Below, one piece after another: positions 11,258 through 21,829 of a DNA stretch of 64,000 nucleotides. Below the pieces are notes generated by a model. It was given only the letters and a program-made list of their open reading frames with translations. It did no database searches and was not told the DNA's origin. How positions within the stretch are numbered: the stretch's first letter is position 1; each line of letters starts with the position of its first letter. The stretch is from Anastrepha obliqua (lineage: Eukaryota > Arthropoda > Insecta > Diptera > Tephritidae). The translations under genes and the position numbers were made by a program. Location: positions 64,870,501 to 64,934,500 of the forward strand of contig NC_072896.1 of the NCBI RefSeq assembly GCF_027943255.1. Reading direction: 5' to 3'.

Positions 11258-12135
11258 CAATACAAGGTGTTCAAAAAGTATCGCGAACTTTGTGTTTTTC
11301 CAAAAATTAATTATTTATTCATAATCCCTATGAGATATTATGCACTTGTGCCAAAGTTTTTTCCGATCTTCGAACCACTTCAAAAAAATTTTTTTTATCT
11401 TGTTCAGCTCTTCCTTCGATGCCGTCTTTATCTCGTCAATCTTAGCGTAGGGTCGTCCTTTCATGGGCCTCTTCAGATTCGGGAAGAAGAAAAAGTCACA
11501 GGAGGCCAGATCTGTTTTTGGCCAAAAAGTCGCGCACAAGCAACGATGTGTAAGCAGGGGCGTTATCTTGATGCAAGAGCCAATTTTTGTTTTTCCACAA
11601 ATCCGGGTGTTTCTGGCGAATTGCTTCGCGCAAATTGCGCATAACTTGCAGGTAATATTCCCTATTGACCGTTTTACCCTGTGGCAAGAACTCGTGATGC
11701 ACAACGCCCCTGCAATCGAAGAAAACGGTAAGCGAAACTTTTACATTCGACCAAATTTGGCGCGCTTTTTTCGATATGTCTCGGTCCTAAGCAAACTTCT
11801 CTAACAATGATTCGACAATTGGTCAATACCATTTTCTTCACTTCATCAATTTTTTTGTCTGTTGTTAAAGCGATTGGGCGTCCGGCACGCTTTTCGTAGT
11901 TCACATCTTCTCGCCCTTCTGAGAACATTTTGAACCACCGATAACGTTGCTTTGGACCAAAGTATTGTAGCTTCTCCGTATGACACAGTCAACATTCGGC
12001 GCTATTAATTTCGTTTTTCACACAAAATTTTATACAGGTTCTTTGATCCATATTTTTGAATAGGTAAACATCGAAGACGAGCCGAAACACGTGCAAGCAA
12101 AGCAGCTGTCAACAACTAACTGAAAATTCAAAATG
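11258..12135 (-). mobile_element. Mariner-like element, internally deleted
   Basis: Left end AAGGTGTTCAAAAAGTATCG (11262 on); the right end near 12128 shows the partial inverse GTTCGCG before a junction with a Tc1 fragment. Minus-strand coding pieces are FSEGREDVNYEKRAGRPI (about 11870-11925), IDEVKKMVLTNCRIIVREV, then a jump to FLPQGKTVNREYYLQVM, LLHQDNAPAYTSLLVRDFLA (second catalytic Asp, about 11520-11570), and the C-terminal KRPMKGRPYAKIDEIK to HKCIISHRDYE (11315-11480). The segment with the first catalytic Asp is gone and there are frameshifts. Confidence 0.8.
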
Positions 12136-12640
12136 TTCGCGCTCCAGTAAATCCCACAAATGCTCAATGGGATTGAGATCTGGGGATTGGGGCAGGGTGC
12201 GCAATTGATGGGTTGGGTTATACAGCAATCAGAGCTTAAAATTATATGCCGAACGCTTGGGATTATTATCATGCTGAAACCAGAAATCATCACCAATTTC
12301 CAACTGTTGAACGCTTTGCATCATGCTAGTCTTTAAAATATTTAAATGAGAAAATGATCCATTGTTGACCCTATAGAAAGAAGTTTGCCGACTCCTTGCG
12401 CCGCCATAAACCCCAAACCATCACACCTGCCCCGCCATGCTTCACAGTTGGTACAAGACTTTTGCGAGCGCAGTACCGCTGTTACGCCACAATAGTTTTC
12501 TTCCTTTAATGCCAAATATTCAATATTTGCTTTCATCCGAAAATAGAACATGTTCCTAAAATTCTGGAGGTTTGTTAACATATTCGTTTGCAAAATCCAT
12601 GCGTTTATAGATATGTACGGTTTTCTACGTGCTACACGTC
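12136..12640 (-). mobile_element. Tc1-like element remnant, second copy of the 2915-3755 family
   Basis: Minus-strand Tc1 transposase relic. CCCACAAATGCTCAATGGGA and GGATTGGGGCA (12145-12200) are the antisense of the SPDLNPIEHLW region with the catalytic Glu. The stretch from 12315 to about 12640 is nearly the same as 2915-3160. It ends abruptly at a LINE scrap at 12640. Confidence 0.75.
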
Positions 12641-12836
12641 CGGCATGTGAAGGCACCCGGCTCGACACTAACCGCCTTTTTATATCCATGAAATCCACTC
12701 ATCTAATACCCTTCTCGCTCTGGACGCAACCTGTCCAAACAGCAAGTTTCCTGGGCCTACCGTTAGATGAGCTAGACGTAGACGACCGGTGACTACACTA
12801 CACTGACAGGGCAAAGCTACTGCTACAACAACAACA
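12640..12836 (+). mobile_element. 3' terminus of the Jockey-like LINE (family of copies A and B)
   Basis: The plus strand reads CEGTRLDTNRLF, then THLIPFSLWTQPVQTASFLG and LPLDELDVDDR followed by a stop, and a 3' tail ending CTACAACAACAACACC. This is the C-terminus and tail of the LINE seen at 6081-7770 and 18508-20310, here in the opposite orientation. 5' truncation is normal for LINE insertions. Confidence 0.85.
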
Positions 12837-13044
12837 CCATAAAACAAATTCGTTTTCATCGCTCGACATATTGACAATTCGTACTTTGACGATAGCTAGT
12901 TTTATTGTGTGTGGACAATAATCGTATCGTCATCGTCGCTACATTAAAAAATAATGTTAGTGCAGCTTGTGCGTTACATATTTCCGTGTAAAAGGGGGTT
13001 TCACTAAACTGATTCATTCTAGCTTCGGAAAAGTGGTTGGAAAT

Positions 13045-13650
13045 CTTCTTCTTCTTAATTGGCGCGATAACCGCTTACGCGATTTTGGCCGAGATTAACA
13101 AAGCGCGCCAGTCGTTTCTTTCTCGTGCTAACCGGCGCCAGTTGGACACACCAAGTGAAGCCAAGTCCTTCTCCACCTGATCTTTCCAACGCAGAGGAGG
13201 CCTACCTCTTCCTCTGCTACCACCAGCTGGTACCGCATCGAATACTTTCAAAGCCGGAGCGTTTGTATCCATTCGGACGACATGACCCAGCCAACGAAGC
13301 CGCTGGATCTTTATTCGCTGCGCTATGTCTATGTCGCCGTAAAGCTCATACAGCTCATCGTTCCATCGCCTGCGATATTCGCCGTTGCCAACGTGCAAAG
13401 GTCCAAAAATCTTACGCAGAATCTTTCTCTCGAACACTCCAAGCGTCGCTTCATCGGATGTTGTCATCGTCCAAGCTTCTGCGCCATACGTTAGGACGGG
13501 CATGATGAGAGTCTTGTAGAGTGTTAGTTTTGTTCGTCGAGAGAGGACTTTACTGCTCAGTTGCCTACTTAGTCCAAAGTAGCACTTGTTGGCAAGAGAG
13601 ATTCTACGTTGGAACGTGGTTGAAAATACCGCTTGCTTTAATCTAATACA
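13045..13650 (-). mobile_element. RTE-type LINE 3' part (RT C-terminal domain)
   Basis: A 142-codon minus-strand frame reads LTYGAEAWTMTTSDEATLGV, then ERKILRKIFGPLHVGNGEYR, RIKIQRLRWLGHVVRMD and GRGRPPLRWKDQVEKDLASL. This is the typical end of RTE/BovB-like retrotransposon polymerases in insects. The frame is intact over this part, so this copy is younger than most. A second, broken copy is at 59290-60110 on the plus strand. Confidence 0.85.
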
Positions 13651-13814
13651 GACAGTTTGCCAAAATTTGGAATGTTTGCTCTTTCGAATAATTTAATTGA
13701 ATTTTTAAAAAGAAACCATTACAAAGCAGGAGAGGCAACATCAAAAACAGCAGCCTTAGCATCACAATCAGTAAAAGTGGCAATGATAAACGTTACTCTC
13801 AATAACTTTGGGTT

Positions 13815-14370
13815 AAGTTTGTTGTTATTATTTTTTTTCCTTGTTCACTCCACTCGGGAGCATGGGGCCGGCCTCAACAAGACTCAGTCTTGGATTGGTT
13901 TCGTTAATCTATTTGCTTTCTGACAGGGCAGGTGATTAGCCTGCCGCTACCAGTCCTAAGTAGTGGGAATGCCCACCTGTCGTTGCTTAGGAACAACGTT
14001 TTCCTACTGCTTGAAGCACCATCTGTGTGTCAATTTTTTCTGGCAGAAGAATCACACAGATGGTTGGGGACTTCGCTGAATTTGGTGTGTCTGCGCTATT
14101 ACCGCGATTGCCCGCTCCTTCTTGCTGGCGCCACTGATGCAATGTGTAACTGTGTCTTTTTCTTTATTTTTTGCTCGTTTCAGCAGCCCGAATGCAAGTA
14201 ATGCGCTGACTTTTTGTGCGGGAGTAAGGATTGGAGGGATAAGGTTTTTATAGAAACTAGGAAAGTAGGTAAGTTTGGGAAAGTGCGAGGACCGTGCTTT
14301 ACGTGAGATTTGAACCCACAACCTCTGGGATGGCAGGCTAGTGCACTTACACTAGACTATCGAGGCCGCG
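13815..14370 (-). repeat. tRNA-derived SINE (second family), full-length candidate
   Basis: On the minus strand a tRNA-like head occurs at 14300-14367: A-box-like TAGTCTAGTGT, then GCACTAGCCTGCCATCCCAG, and a B box GGTTCAAATCTC about 43 nt from the A box. About 480 bp of unrelated body follow, ending in an A-rich tract at about 13815-13840. No acceptor stem can be paired, so this is a SINE rather than a working tRNA gene. Confidence 0.6.
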
Positions 14371-14519
14371 TATTTTAATTCATTGAATTACAAACATTTA
14401 TGTATAAATACATAAGAAAATGCGTGCCGGGCGATATGGGTACATATACAGCTATGAACAGAGAAATAGCGCACTTCCCAAGAATAACATATAATGATGA
14501 TTATTTTTACTGGATGACC

Positions 14520-14960
14520 TAGTAAAACAATTATTTTTGCACAAATCTATTCTTTTATTTCAGTATTATCAAAAAAAAAACAATTAAATATATACAATTA
14601 CAGGAAACTAGTTATTTCAAATTGGTTAAATTTTTATATTTATTTCTAACCTGATTAGTATTTTGCTGAGTATCCCATATTCTATAAAACTGGTTCACAC
14701 TTACTTGCTATTAACTTTTGGCATGTCCCCAAAGGAATAGAGTTCCATGTTTCCTGTACTCCATGGCATTTTACAATTTTTGGCACATCCCTAAACTCAA
14801 TATCATGCCAGAGATTTTCTTAACGGCCTTATCCTGCTGAATTGTAGTCTTTTGCGCAGGGGTCATTTGAAATTTCTTCCTTTTAGGCGTTTTCTTTTTG
14901 TCTATGCTAATACAATCCGGTTCACGTGATCAGGGGCAATAATTTTTACAGAACAAAATG
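14520..14960 (-). mobile_element. Tc1-like transposase C-terminal relic
   Basis: The minus strand reads, through stops, CHGVQETWNSIPLGTCQKLI and YSAKY, the usual end of a Tc1 transposase (…MP.R…YSTKY). It is decayed and has no paired ends. Confidence 0.5.
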
Positions 14961-15159
14961 GTTATTGTGGCAAACATATTTGATTTAGTAATTCAAGGTA
15001 TTCTGATAATGTACAAAGTCAAAGTACAATCTACTTTCTGCCATCTAACGGTATTTCGCAGCAGTAACACTTCAGCAGTTGTAATATTGTGTTTGATTTA
15101 TTGGTTTACTTGTCTTGGTAAGGCACTGCTACAACAACAAGAACAAGGCACCACCCAAA

Positions 15160-15960
15160 TAAAAATAAAAAAATATAGGATATTTAGTTTTTTACATTTA
15201 TTACTAGTAATAGTCTGTGCTGCAACCTTGTTTATAAATTACTTCCTAAATACGTTGATGAATGGAGTTTTACAAATTCTCCAGGTAGCCTAATAGTATT
15301 TTAGACCAGGCCGTTTAAATGATTCGAATTAAATCATTTTTGTCTTCAAATTGCTGCCCATTCTCATAAACCTTACGAGCAAGCCAACCCCATAGATTTT
15401 CAATAATGTTCAGATTTGGGGGATTATGGTGGTCATGCTAAAGTTTCAGCGTTTTGGAACGTAATCCAAGTTTTGACCACACTTGAAGTGTGTACAGATG
15501 CATTATCCTGTTTCAAAGATCCAATTAATAGGTCCAAATGTTTCACGAATCTCGGGAAAATAAAGACAGAGCTTTATAGCTGTTTCCCGTAATTTTGTAA
15601 TCTACAATTTTCAATTCGAGCGGGCCATAGTAAGATATTACTCCCCGTACCATAACACCACCTTCACGGCTGTGGTGTCGACTCAAGTACCTTTCCCCCT
15701 TTCTAAAGTGATGGAATTCCTAATGATTCTGCCTTTCTAGTTCTTACCATAGGAAACACTTTAACACCAAGTAAAGATCCATAACATTTGGACCATTCGA
15801 CCAATCATTTTGGGAATTTGAAAGTTCCTCTCTGCTTTCCCATTTTATTAGAATGTGGAAATTTTTGGATCAAAAAACTTTAAAAAATTATCCGTTTACA
15901 CAGCTTTAATGTGCCTCCATTCACGTGAACCAATAAATCAAGCACAGTACTATATCTGCT
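15160..15960 (-). mobile_element. Tc1-like transposase relic
   Basis: The minus strand contains NIIENLWGWLARKVYENGQQ (about 15360-15410, catalytic Glu region), followed upstream by antisense of the central catalytic domain with many frameshifts (15450-15830). It abuts a plus-strand relative that starts near 16140. Confidence 0.6.
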
Positions 15961-16139
15961 GAAGTTTTACTGCTGCGAAATACCGATCGATCGAATAATA
16001 TTTTGGTACTTTTTTATTTTCTAACAAAGTACAGTCTTCACTTAAATTATCAGAAACCCTTCTGTTAGTAGATCTAATACAATACATTTGCTTGAATAAG
16101 CATTTTATTCCTTTTTCGTATAGAAAATAAAAAATAAAA

Positions 16140-17036
16140 ACGGCTTTCATAGTAGAACACCACGAAAAAAGCCTCTTATATCTGAAAAGACCCGTAAACT
16201 TCGCCTGGAGTTCGCCAAAGCACACAAGGAAAAGGGGATGGATTTTTGCAAAAAGTTTTGTTTACAGATGAGTCGAAGTTTAATATATTCGTTAACGACG
16301 GGCGAGCAAAAGTGTGGAGGAAAAAAAATACTGCACTGAATCCGAAGAATTTGGTATCAACAGTGAAGTATGGTGGCGGTAATGTAATGGTTTGAGGAGC
16401 TGTTGCTGCATCTGGAGTTGGAAGATTAGTATTTATTGAAGGTAATATGGATCGTTATAAATACAAATCACTACTGGAAGTCAATCTGAAATCTTCGGTG
16501 GATGATTTGGAGCTTTTGGTCCAGGTTGGGTCTTTTAACGATCCAAAGCACACAGCACGCATTGTGAAGGATTGGCTGCTTTACCATTCTCCAAGGCAAT
16601 TAAATACACCACTGCAAAACCCAGATTTGAATATTATTAAACATGTCTGGGGAATTTTAGATCGAAAATTTAGAAAAAATCCGATTTCAAGCGCTTCAGT
16701 ACTCACAGAACGACTAATAGAAGCTTGGAACAATATCACTTCTGCAGAGTTAACAAATTTAGTCACCTCGATGCCATGACGGCTTCAAGCTGTACATGAT
16801 GCTAATGGTGGACCAACTAAATACTAAGAAGCAATATTACTTAGAGCAAAGTGCATTTTTTCACACTGGAGTAAGATATTTGTGTACTGTATGTAGACTT
16901 TTGCCATCGTTGGACTTTTTTAAGTTTATAATGATTAGAAAAGGCTTTCAAACACATTTTTCAGCAAAGTTTTTGAACTTTCTATCCAGTGGCAATGTGG
17001 GGTATATGTAGACTTTTGTCGATCACTGTATGTTAG
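16140..17036 (+). mobile_element. Tc1-like element, 3' two thirds
   Basis: The plus strand reads SEKTRKLRLEFAKAHKEKG (about 16175-16230), a broken middle with the first catalytic Asp region, FNDPKHTARIVKDWL (second Asp, about 16530) and NPDLNIIKHVWGILDRKF (catalytic Glu, about 16620), ending LVTSMP then RLQAVHDANGGPTKY in the next frame. The last 100 bp (TGTAGACTTTTGCCATCG, repeated as TGTAGACTTTTGTCGATC) may be the terminal repeat. Confidence 0.7.
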
Positions 17037-17039
17037 AAT

Positions 17040-17770
17040 ATCAGTCAATCTTCTAAAAACTAACGCATCGTATAGAGGACTCTATAAGTGTGTTATTTCT
17101 CCGTCCATAGCTGTGTATGGGAAATTTACTTAACAATTTCAGAAAAATCAATAAATCAATGAGCTGTATCTGCATTTCTAAAATAAACACATGAGGTTGC
17201 CATGAAGCAATCTGAGCCCAGAAACGTGTGCTACGGACAATTTCTGCTGAGCGGTGCGCCCACGCAATGGGCACATATTCAGACGGCAGTAAAAATACCT
17301 TATGCTTACCAAGAACATTGGTTATTATTTCTCCATTTTATACAGGCAATGGCATTGAAGCGTTTACATGACGAGATACTGCAACAATTTGTATTGTACT
17401 AAACTGCGGTCGCAGTAGCCGAGTGGGTTTTCGTGTGGTTCGCTCAATGCACTGAATAACGCCCATTTTTACTTTGACGAATATGTCAATAAAAAAAAAG
17501 TTGTTACATTGGGTCAGAAAATCCACACATCGTCATGAAGAAGCCGATGCATCCACAATGATTGATTGTTTGGTTTTCCGGAACATGAGCAAGAATGATT
17601 TCTACAAGATAGCACTACTTACCAAAAAGTTAAGCTTGTATTCAATCTTTTGCGCACTGTTATCTAAAATCGAAGTTGATTAGAAGTTGCAGTTTAACTA
17701 CATTAGAACATGGTTTGTGGACCGCCGTAAAGTCAATACTACACCAGCCTTCCAGAGAAGTTTCAAGAGA
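17040..17770. other. Uncharacterised; possible unknown transposon debris
   Basis: A minus-strand frame (17053-17274, with AHRSAEIVRSTRFWAQIASW) and a plus-strand frame (17474-17683, HRHEEADASTMIDCL) look weakly coding, but I cannot place either in a family. Confidence 0.3.
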
Positions 17771-17774
17771 AGAG

Positions 17775-18507
17775 TTAAGGGGTTAGGGGTAGTCAGAGGC
17801 CCGAAAAAATGATGATTTTCACGAATTTTTTTTTGCTACTTAATTATATTAATTTATTTAACAAAAATAAAAACATAGCATAAAAACATCATGTTTTAAC
17901 TTGACTTCACCAAAATTTCACAAAAAAAAATTAATAATTGCAAAAGTTATCGCTGCTTGTGTGAAGCCCGTTTCTCCAGAAGTCCCTTGCGGTGAACATC
18001 ACAAGTCCTTGCAGATTCATCTAAAACCAATCGGACAAGAAAAATTAGTTTTATTAATAGATAATCTTGTGCCTGATCGAAGCTTTTTTTTTCAAAATGA
18101 ACAAAATGGCGGCCTCAGAAAATTTTTTCCAGATTTTAGAAAAAAAAAAACCAACAGTTAATTGTTAAAAAAAAATCGAAATTTTTGAAAAAAAAAAAAT
18201 CCTTCGATCAGGCACAAGTTTTTTATGTTTTCCAAAAGCTGTATAAATTTTATTGAAATCTACGTAGCGGTTTTTAAGTTACAGTGTTCACCAGTTTGAA
18301 AAACATAGTTTTGAGAAAAACGCATTTAAAGTTTTGCTATCGGCTCCGGAGCGGCCGAGCGCCCTTTGTTAATTGTTGAATAACTTAAAAAGTATTTGTC
18401 GGATTCACTTCAAATTTTTACACAATATTTTTAAAACATTATACTTTAAGAAAATGCAAAAAAAAAAATCGATTTTTTGAAAATTTTGACTACCCCTAAC
18501 CCCTTAA
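17775..18507. mobile_element. TTAA-flanked MITE
   Basis: TTAAGGGGTTAGGGGTAGTC at 17775 is perfectly inverted at 18488-18507. TTAA at both outer edges suggests mobilisation by a piggyBac-type transposase. The 733 bp body has poly-A and poly-T stretches and no coding frame I recognise. It lies directly against the 3' end of LINE copy B. Confidence 0.8.
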
Positions 18508-20310
18508 GTCAGTAAAGCATCGAAACTAGTGAAAATGTATCTGCTGAAAAATTGTGTTCTATGAATGATTAAATGATTGTAAGTCGGCATATATGGCAAT
18601 ACACATTGGGAGATGGCGGCCGTCGTAGTTGTTGCTGTAGTTTCGACAAGTTGGGTCCAAAGGGAGAGGGGTGTTAGATGAGTTGGTTTGGAGGGGCATG
18701 TGAAAAGGTGGTTAGTGTCATGCTGGGTGCCTTCACATCCCGGACATATGTTGAGTATGCCGGGGTCGATTCTGGATAAGTAGGAGTTTAACCTGCTACA
18801 ATATCCAGAACCTAATTGTGCCAAGCTTACGCGGGGCTCTCGGGGAAGTTGGGCCTCTTCGTCTGCGATGGGTGGTGGTTGGACTCGGATAACGGCACGG
18901 TCTGTTGGTCTCCCGATGTCGTTTATGGTCTGTCTGTACACTGTCCGATCCAGTAGCTGTCTGTTTGTTTTGTCTTGGATCTCGTCCGAGTAATTGAGGA
19001 AGTGCCTCCTGACGTGCCTGGGAGGTGGCTCAGGCTCAAGCAGGTGTCTGCATGGGTGAGGCCTGCGGTAACACCCTAGCAGAAACTGCTTGCTGAACAG
19101 TTTACTATGCTCCTTAACAGACAGCATATGGGTCTCGTCGTGTAGGTGTTGTATCGGGGACATCATGAGACATCCTATCGCGGTCCTTACTGCCGTGTTT
19201 TGGCAGGTCTGAAGCTTCGTCCACTGCGAATCACTGGTTCCAGGTGACCAAACAGGCGTAGCACAGTTTAGAACCGGTCGGCCGACTGCCTTGAAAGTCG
19301 ATAGCAACATTTCTTTGTCTTTGGCCCAAGTGCTGCCGGCAAGCGACTTGAGGACCTTGTTGCGATTCTGTACTTTCGTTGCAATAGCGGTTGTATGCGC
19401 TGAGAATGAGAGCAAGCTGTCAAAGGGGTATTCTAGGGTTGTTAACCGTCGGTATTGGTGTGTCATCGACTTTTACTTAAAGTTGCTGCTTGACCTCCCT
19501 TGTCCAGGTGGTAAAGAGGGTCGCCGTGGACTTAGAGGGGGAAAGTTGTAGGTTCCTCGCAGTGAAGAAGCGTTTACATTGGAGCATAGGCCATCAATGC
19601 CATTGCCTGACACCATTATCGTCCAGTCGTCGGCGTAGAAGACCAGGGAGACTCCCTCCGTTGGCTGGGAGAGTTTCAAGATATACAAATTGAAAAGCAA
19701 GGGTGAAAAGACACCACCCTGCGGAAATCCTTGATTTACCACTCAGGGAGTTCGCGGTCCACCTCTTCAGCCCTGGAGGAAGTGTCGACTGTAAAATGTC
19801 ATCTAGTAGCGTGGCGTGGCTGATTGTATCGAAAGCCTTTTTTAGATCCAACGCTACTAGGACAGTCCTCTCGCAGGGGCAGTTTTGGTTAAGTCTGCGG
19901 TTTACCTGGGTGTTAATGACGGTGAGTGCCGTGGTGGTGCTATGCACTCTTTGGAAACCATGCTGGTGTGAGGCTGGGGTCAGGTGTTTCGCAAAGAGTG
20001 GGAGTAGAAGGGCTTCAAAAGTCTTCACTACTGGGAAAAGGAGAGTTATCTGACAATAGGACTCCCCTTGGTTGGCGGGTTTCCCAGGCTTCTGTAGTGG
20101 GACCACTTTCCCTAATTTCCATTTATCAGGAATGATGAGAGTGGTCACAGACAAATTGAAGGCCTTGGTGAGGTATTCTACTCCAGATGGACCCAGCTTA
20201 TTTAGCATCAGCATGTTTAGTCCGTCAGGGCCAATGCCTTTATATGGTTTCATATGTTTGGTGCCCCCTGAACCTCGTCGCTGGAGAAAGCAAGTGGCGC
20301 ACTTCAAACT
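18508..20310 (-). mobile_element. Jockey-like LINE copy B (reverse transcriptase, broken)
   Basis: Minus-strand frames in order: HMKPYKGIGPDGLNMLMLNK (about 20200-20260), DKWKLGKVVPLQKPGKPANQ, STTTALTVINTQVNRRLNQ, VALDLKKAFDTISHATLL (19800-19860), QGFPQGGVFSPLLFNLYILK, YADD (19626-19637), then a 320-codon frame (18504-19466) with GRPVLNCATPVWSPGTSDSQ and CPGCEGTQHDTNHLFTCPSK. It is the same family as copy A, but longer at the 5' side. At least three frame breaks make it inactive. The TTAA MITE sits at its 3' edge. Confidence 0.85.
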
Positions 20311-20630
20311 ACCGCCACTAATTGATCCTCAACGGTTACGTCTCGCTCTGACCCACAACGCTCCTGCTCCAACACCAGTGCGGTCTGTTCCATATGCCAG
20401 ATCAGGGTTCCTCGGAGCCTGACACCTGTCAAGTGCAATTCTTCCAATGGCTAGTACCACTTTCGGAGGTAATCTGGCCTGCGCACCACTCGTGAGTGGA
20501 CACGCGACTAAGTTGCCCCCTGCTGCAGAGCCCTGCACCCGCAACCGCCCCCCGTGGCGCGTCCGCCCGCCAACATAAGGCCGCAACAACAACAGCGGAC
20601 CGCACTGCAACTGTATATGCATGCGCCAAA
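20311..20630. other. GC-rich block with open minus-strand frames
   Basis: It is clearly richer in GC and CpG than its surroundings (for example CGCAACCGCCCCCCGTGGCG near 20540). Minus-strand frames of 66 and 97 codons overlap. It may be the 5' or ORF1 part of LINE copy B or of another LINE. A host promoter CpG block for Plc21C cannot be excluded because it is 0.8 kb upstream of the start codon. Confidence 0.35.
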
Positions 20631-20899
20631 TAGTGAACGGATATATGTATGTTTGTTATGTATATTGAAGGAGATAATGGATAGAAATGTATGAACTCAA
20701 AATAAAATGATTTACAACTACACCTTGTTTGCTGATAGTTTCATAACATCAACGATTTTTAAAATCTCAAATAATATTCCAATGGTGTCAAAGCACAGAA
20801 ATTAGTTTTTAGTTATAATAAATTCATAGCCAAATAAGTTAGTTACCTCTCTATTTTCTTACGTGGAGTTATATAAATAATTTTTTTTTTTCGTTTCAG

Positions 20900-21410
20900 G
20901 TAATCGATAAAAAGTAATATGTTCATTACCAGTGCACGCCGCTATTTAATATTTTTATTAAGTCGAAGGAAACTTGGAAAAAGTGTAAGACAGAAACTTG
21001 AAAAGGTTAATGTGAACAACATGAGACGATAGAGAGCTTGCTTTGCTTGATGTGGATGCCATCGTACAAAATGTGAAGAAGCTTTCAGTAATTGACAACT
21101 ATATACAACAATAATAAGAAACAATTATAACATTACCCCGCCAATACTGTGACTATCCACGACGAACTTATTGACCAGCAAGGTCGTTGACGCAACTGGT
21201 AGTAGGTAGTAGTGGTGCCGTGTTCTCCCGTTCGCTACATCTATTCCGTAAGATATTTCAGTCCATTTGACACGTTGGACGTTTCTGTTCCTGAGGATCA
21301 TCGCGTATGTGTAAACGTACAAATTTAGAGTAGCAAGCAGCACGCGGTTGCTACTTATCCGCATGTACATGTTTTCATATGGAAGAAAATAAATACAAAG
21401 TAGATACATT
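20900..21410 (+). other. Plc21C: Possible 5' UTR part of Plc21C exon 1
   Basis: A polypyrimidine run followed by CAG at 20897-20899 could be the acceptor of an upstream non-coding exon. No coding frame is seen from there to the ATG at 21411, and an in-frame TAA at 21390 shows that translation does not enter from further upstream. No TATA box or initiator could be assigned. The transcript may equally start inside this stretch. Confidence 0.3.
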
Positions 21411-21500
21411 ATGTTTGCGGCGTCGACATACGTATCTACAGGGCCAGTGGAAGTACCGAAGGCACTCCAAGAAGGAGAGAAGTTCATCAAATGGGATGAT
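21411..21500 (+). CDS. Plc21C: Plc21C coding exon 1 (start codon, N-terminus)
   Basis: Codes for residues 1-30, starting MFAAS and ending GEKFIKWDD, followed by the donor GTAAGT at 21501. The ending matches the (K/R)F(I/V)KWDD motif that opens the PH domain of PLC-beta enzymes. The ATG is the first Met after the in-frame TAA at 21390, which decides this start. The junction is phase 0. The residues before TGPVEVPKALQEG are the least conserved part, and another promoter could supply a different N-terminus. Confidence 0.88.
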
Positions 21501-21829
21501 GTAAGTACTCATAGTTTTTTAAGCTTTAAATGATCTTTGAACCCTTCCTTCAACATTAACCTCCAATTATTACGAATTTGTTATTTTTTAAGTTTCATCC
21601 AAATAAAAGTCTAACACTAATTCTTCTGAGTTCGATCTCTGGATCGTTAAATTAAAATATCACGAAACTAATGGCAACACAACTTGCTTTATTTATTTAA
21701 TAACTTTATCGCTTTACTTTACGTTTACACGCTTAACTTACGACTGAATACCCTATGCACGGCACCTCTGCTTATATGCATGTGCTTAACTATCGTAATT
21801 TCTTGGCTTGGCAATTCGTATATTCTGGC

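Noticed and set aside
11255..11804. Plus-strand open frames of 113-129 codons
   Set aside because: They are antisense shadows of the mariner transposase on the minus strand.
14295..14370. tRNA gene on the minus strand
   Set aside because: A and B boxes are present, but no 7 bp acceptor stem can be paired and the sequence runs on into a long SINE-like body.
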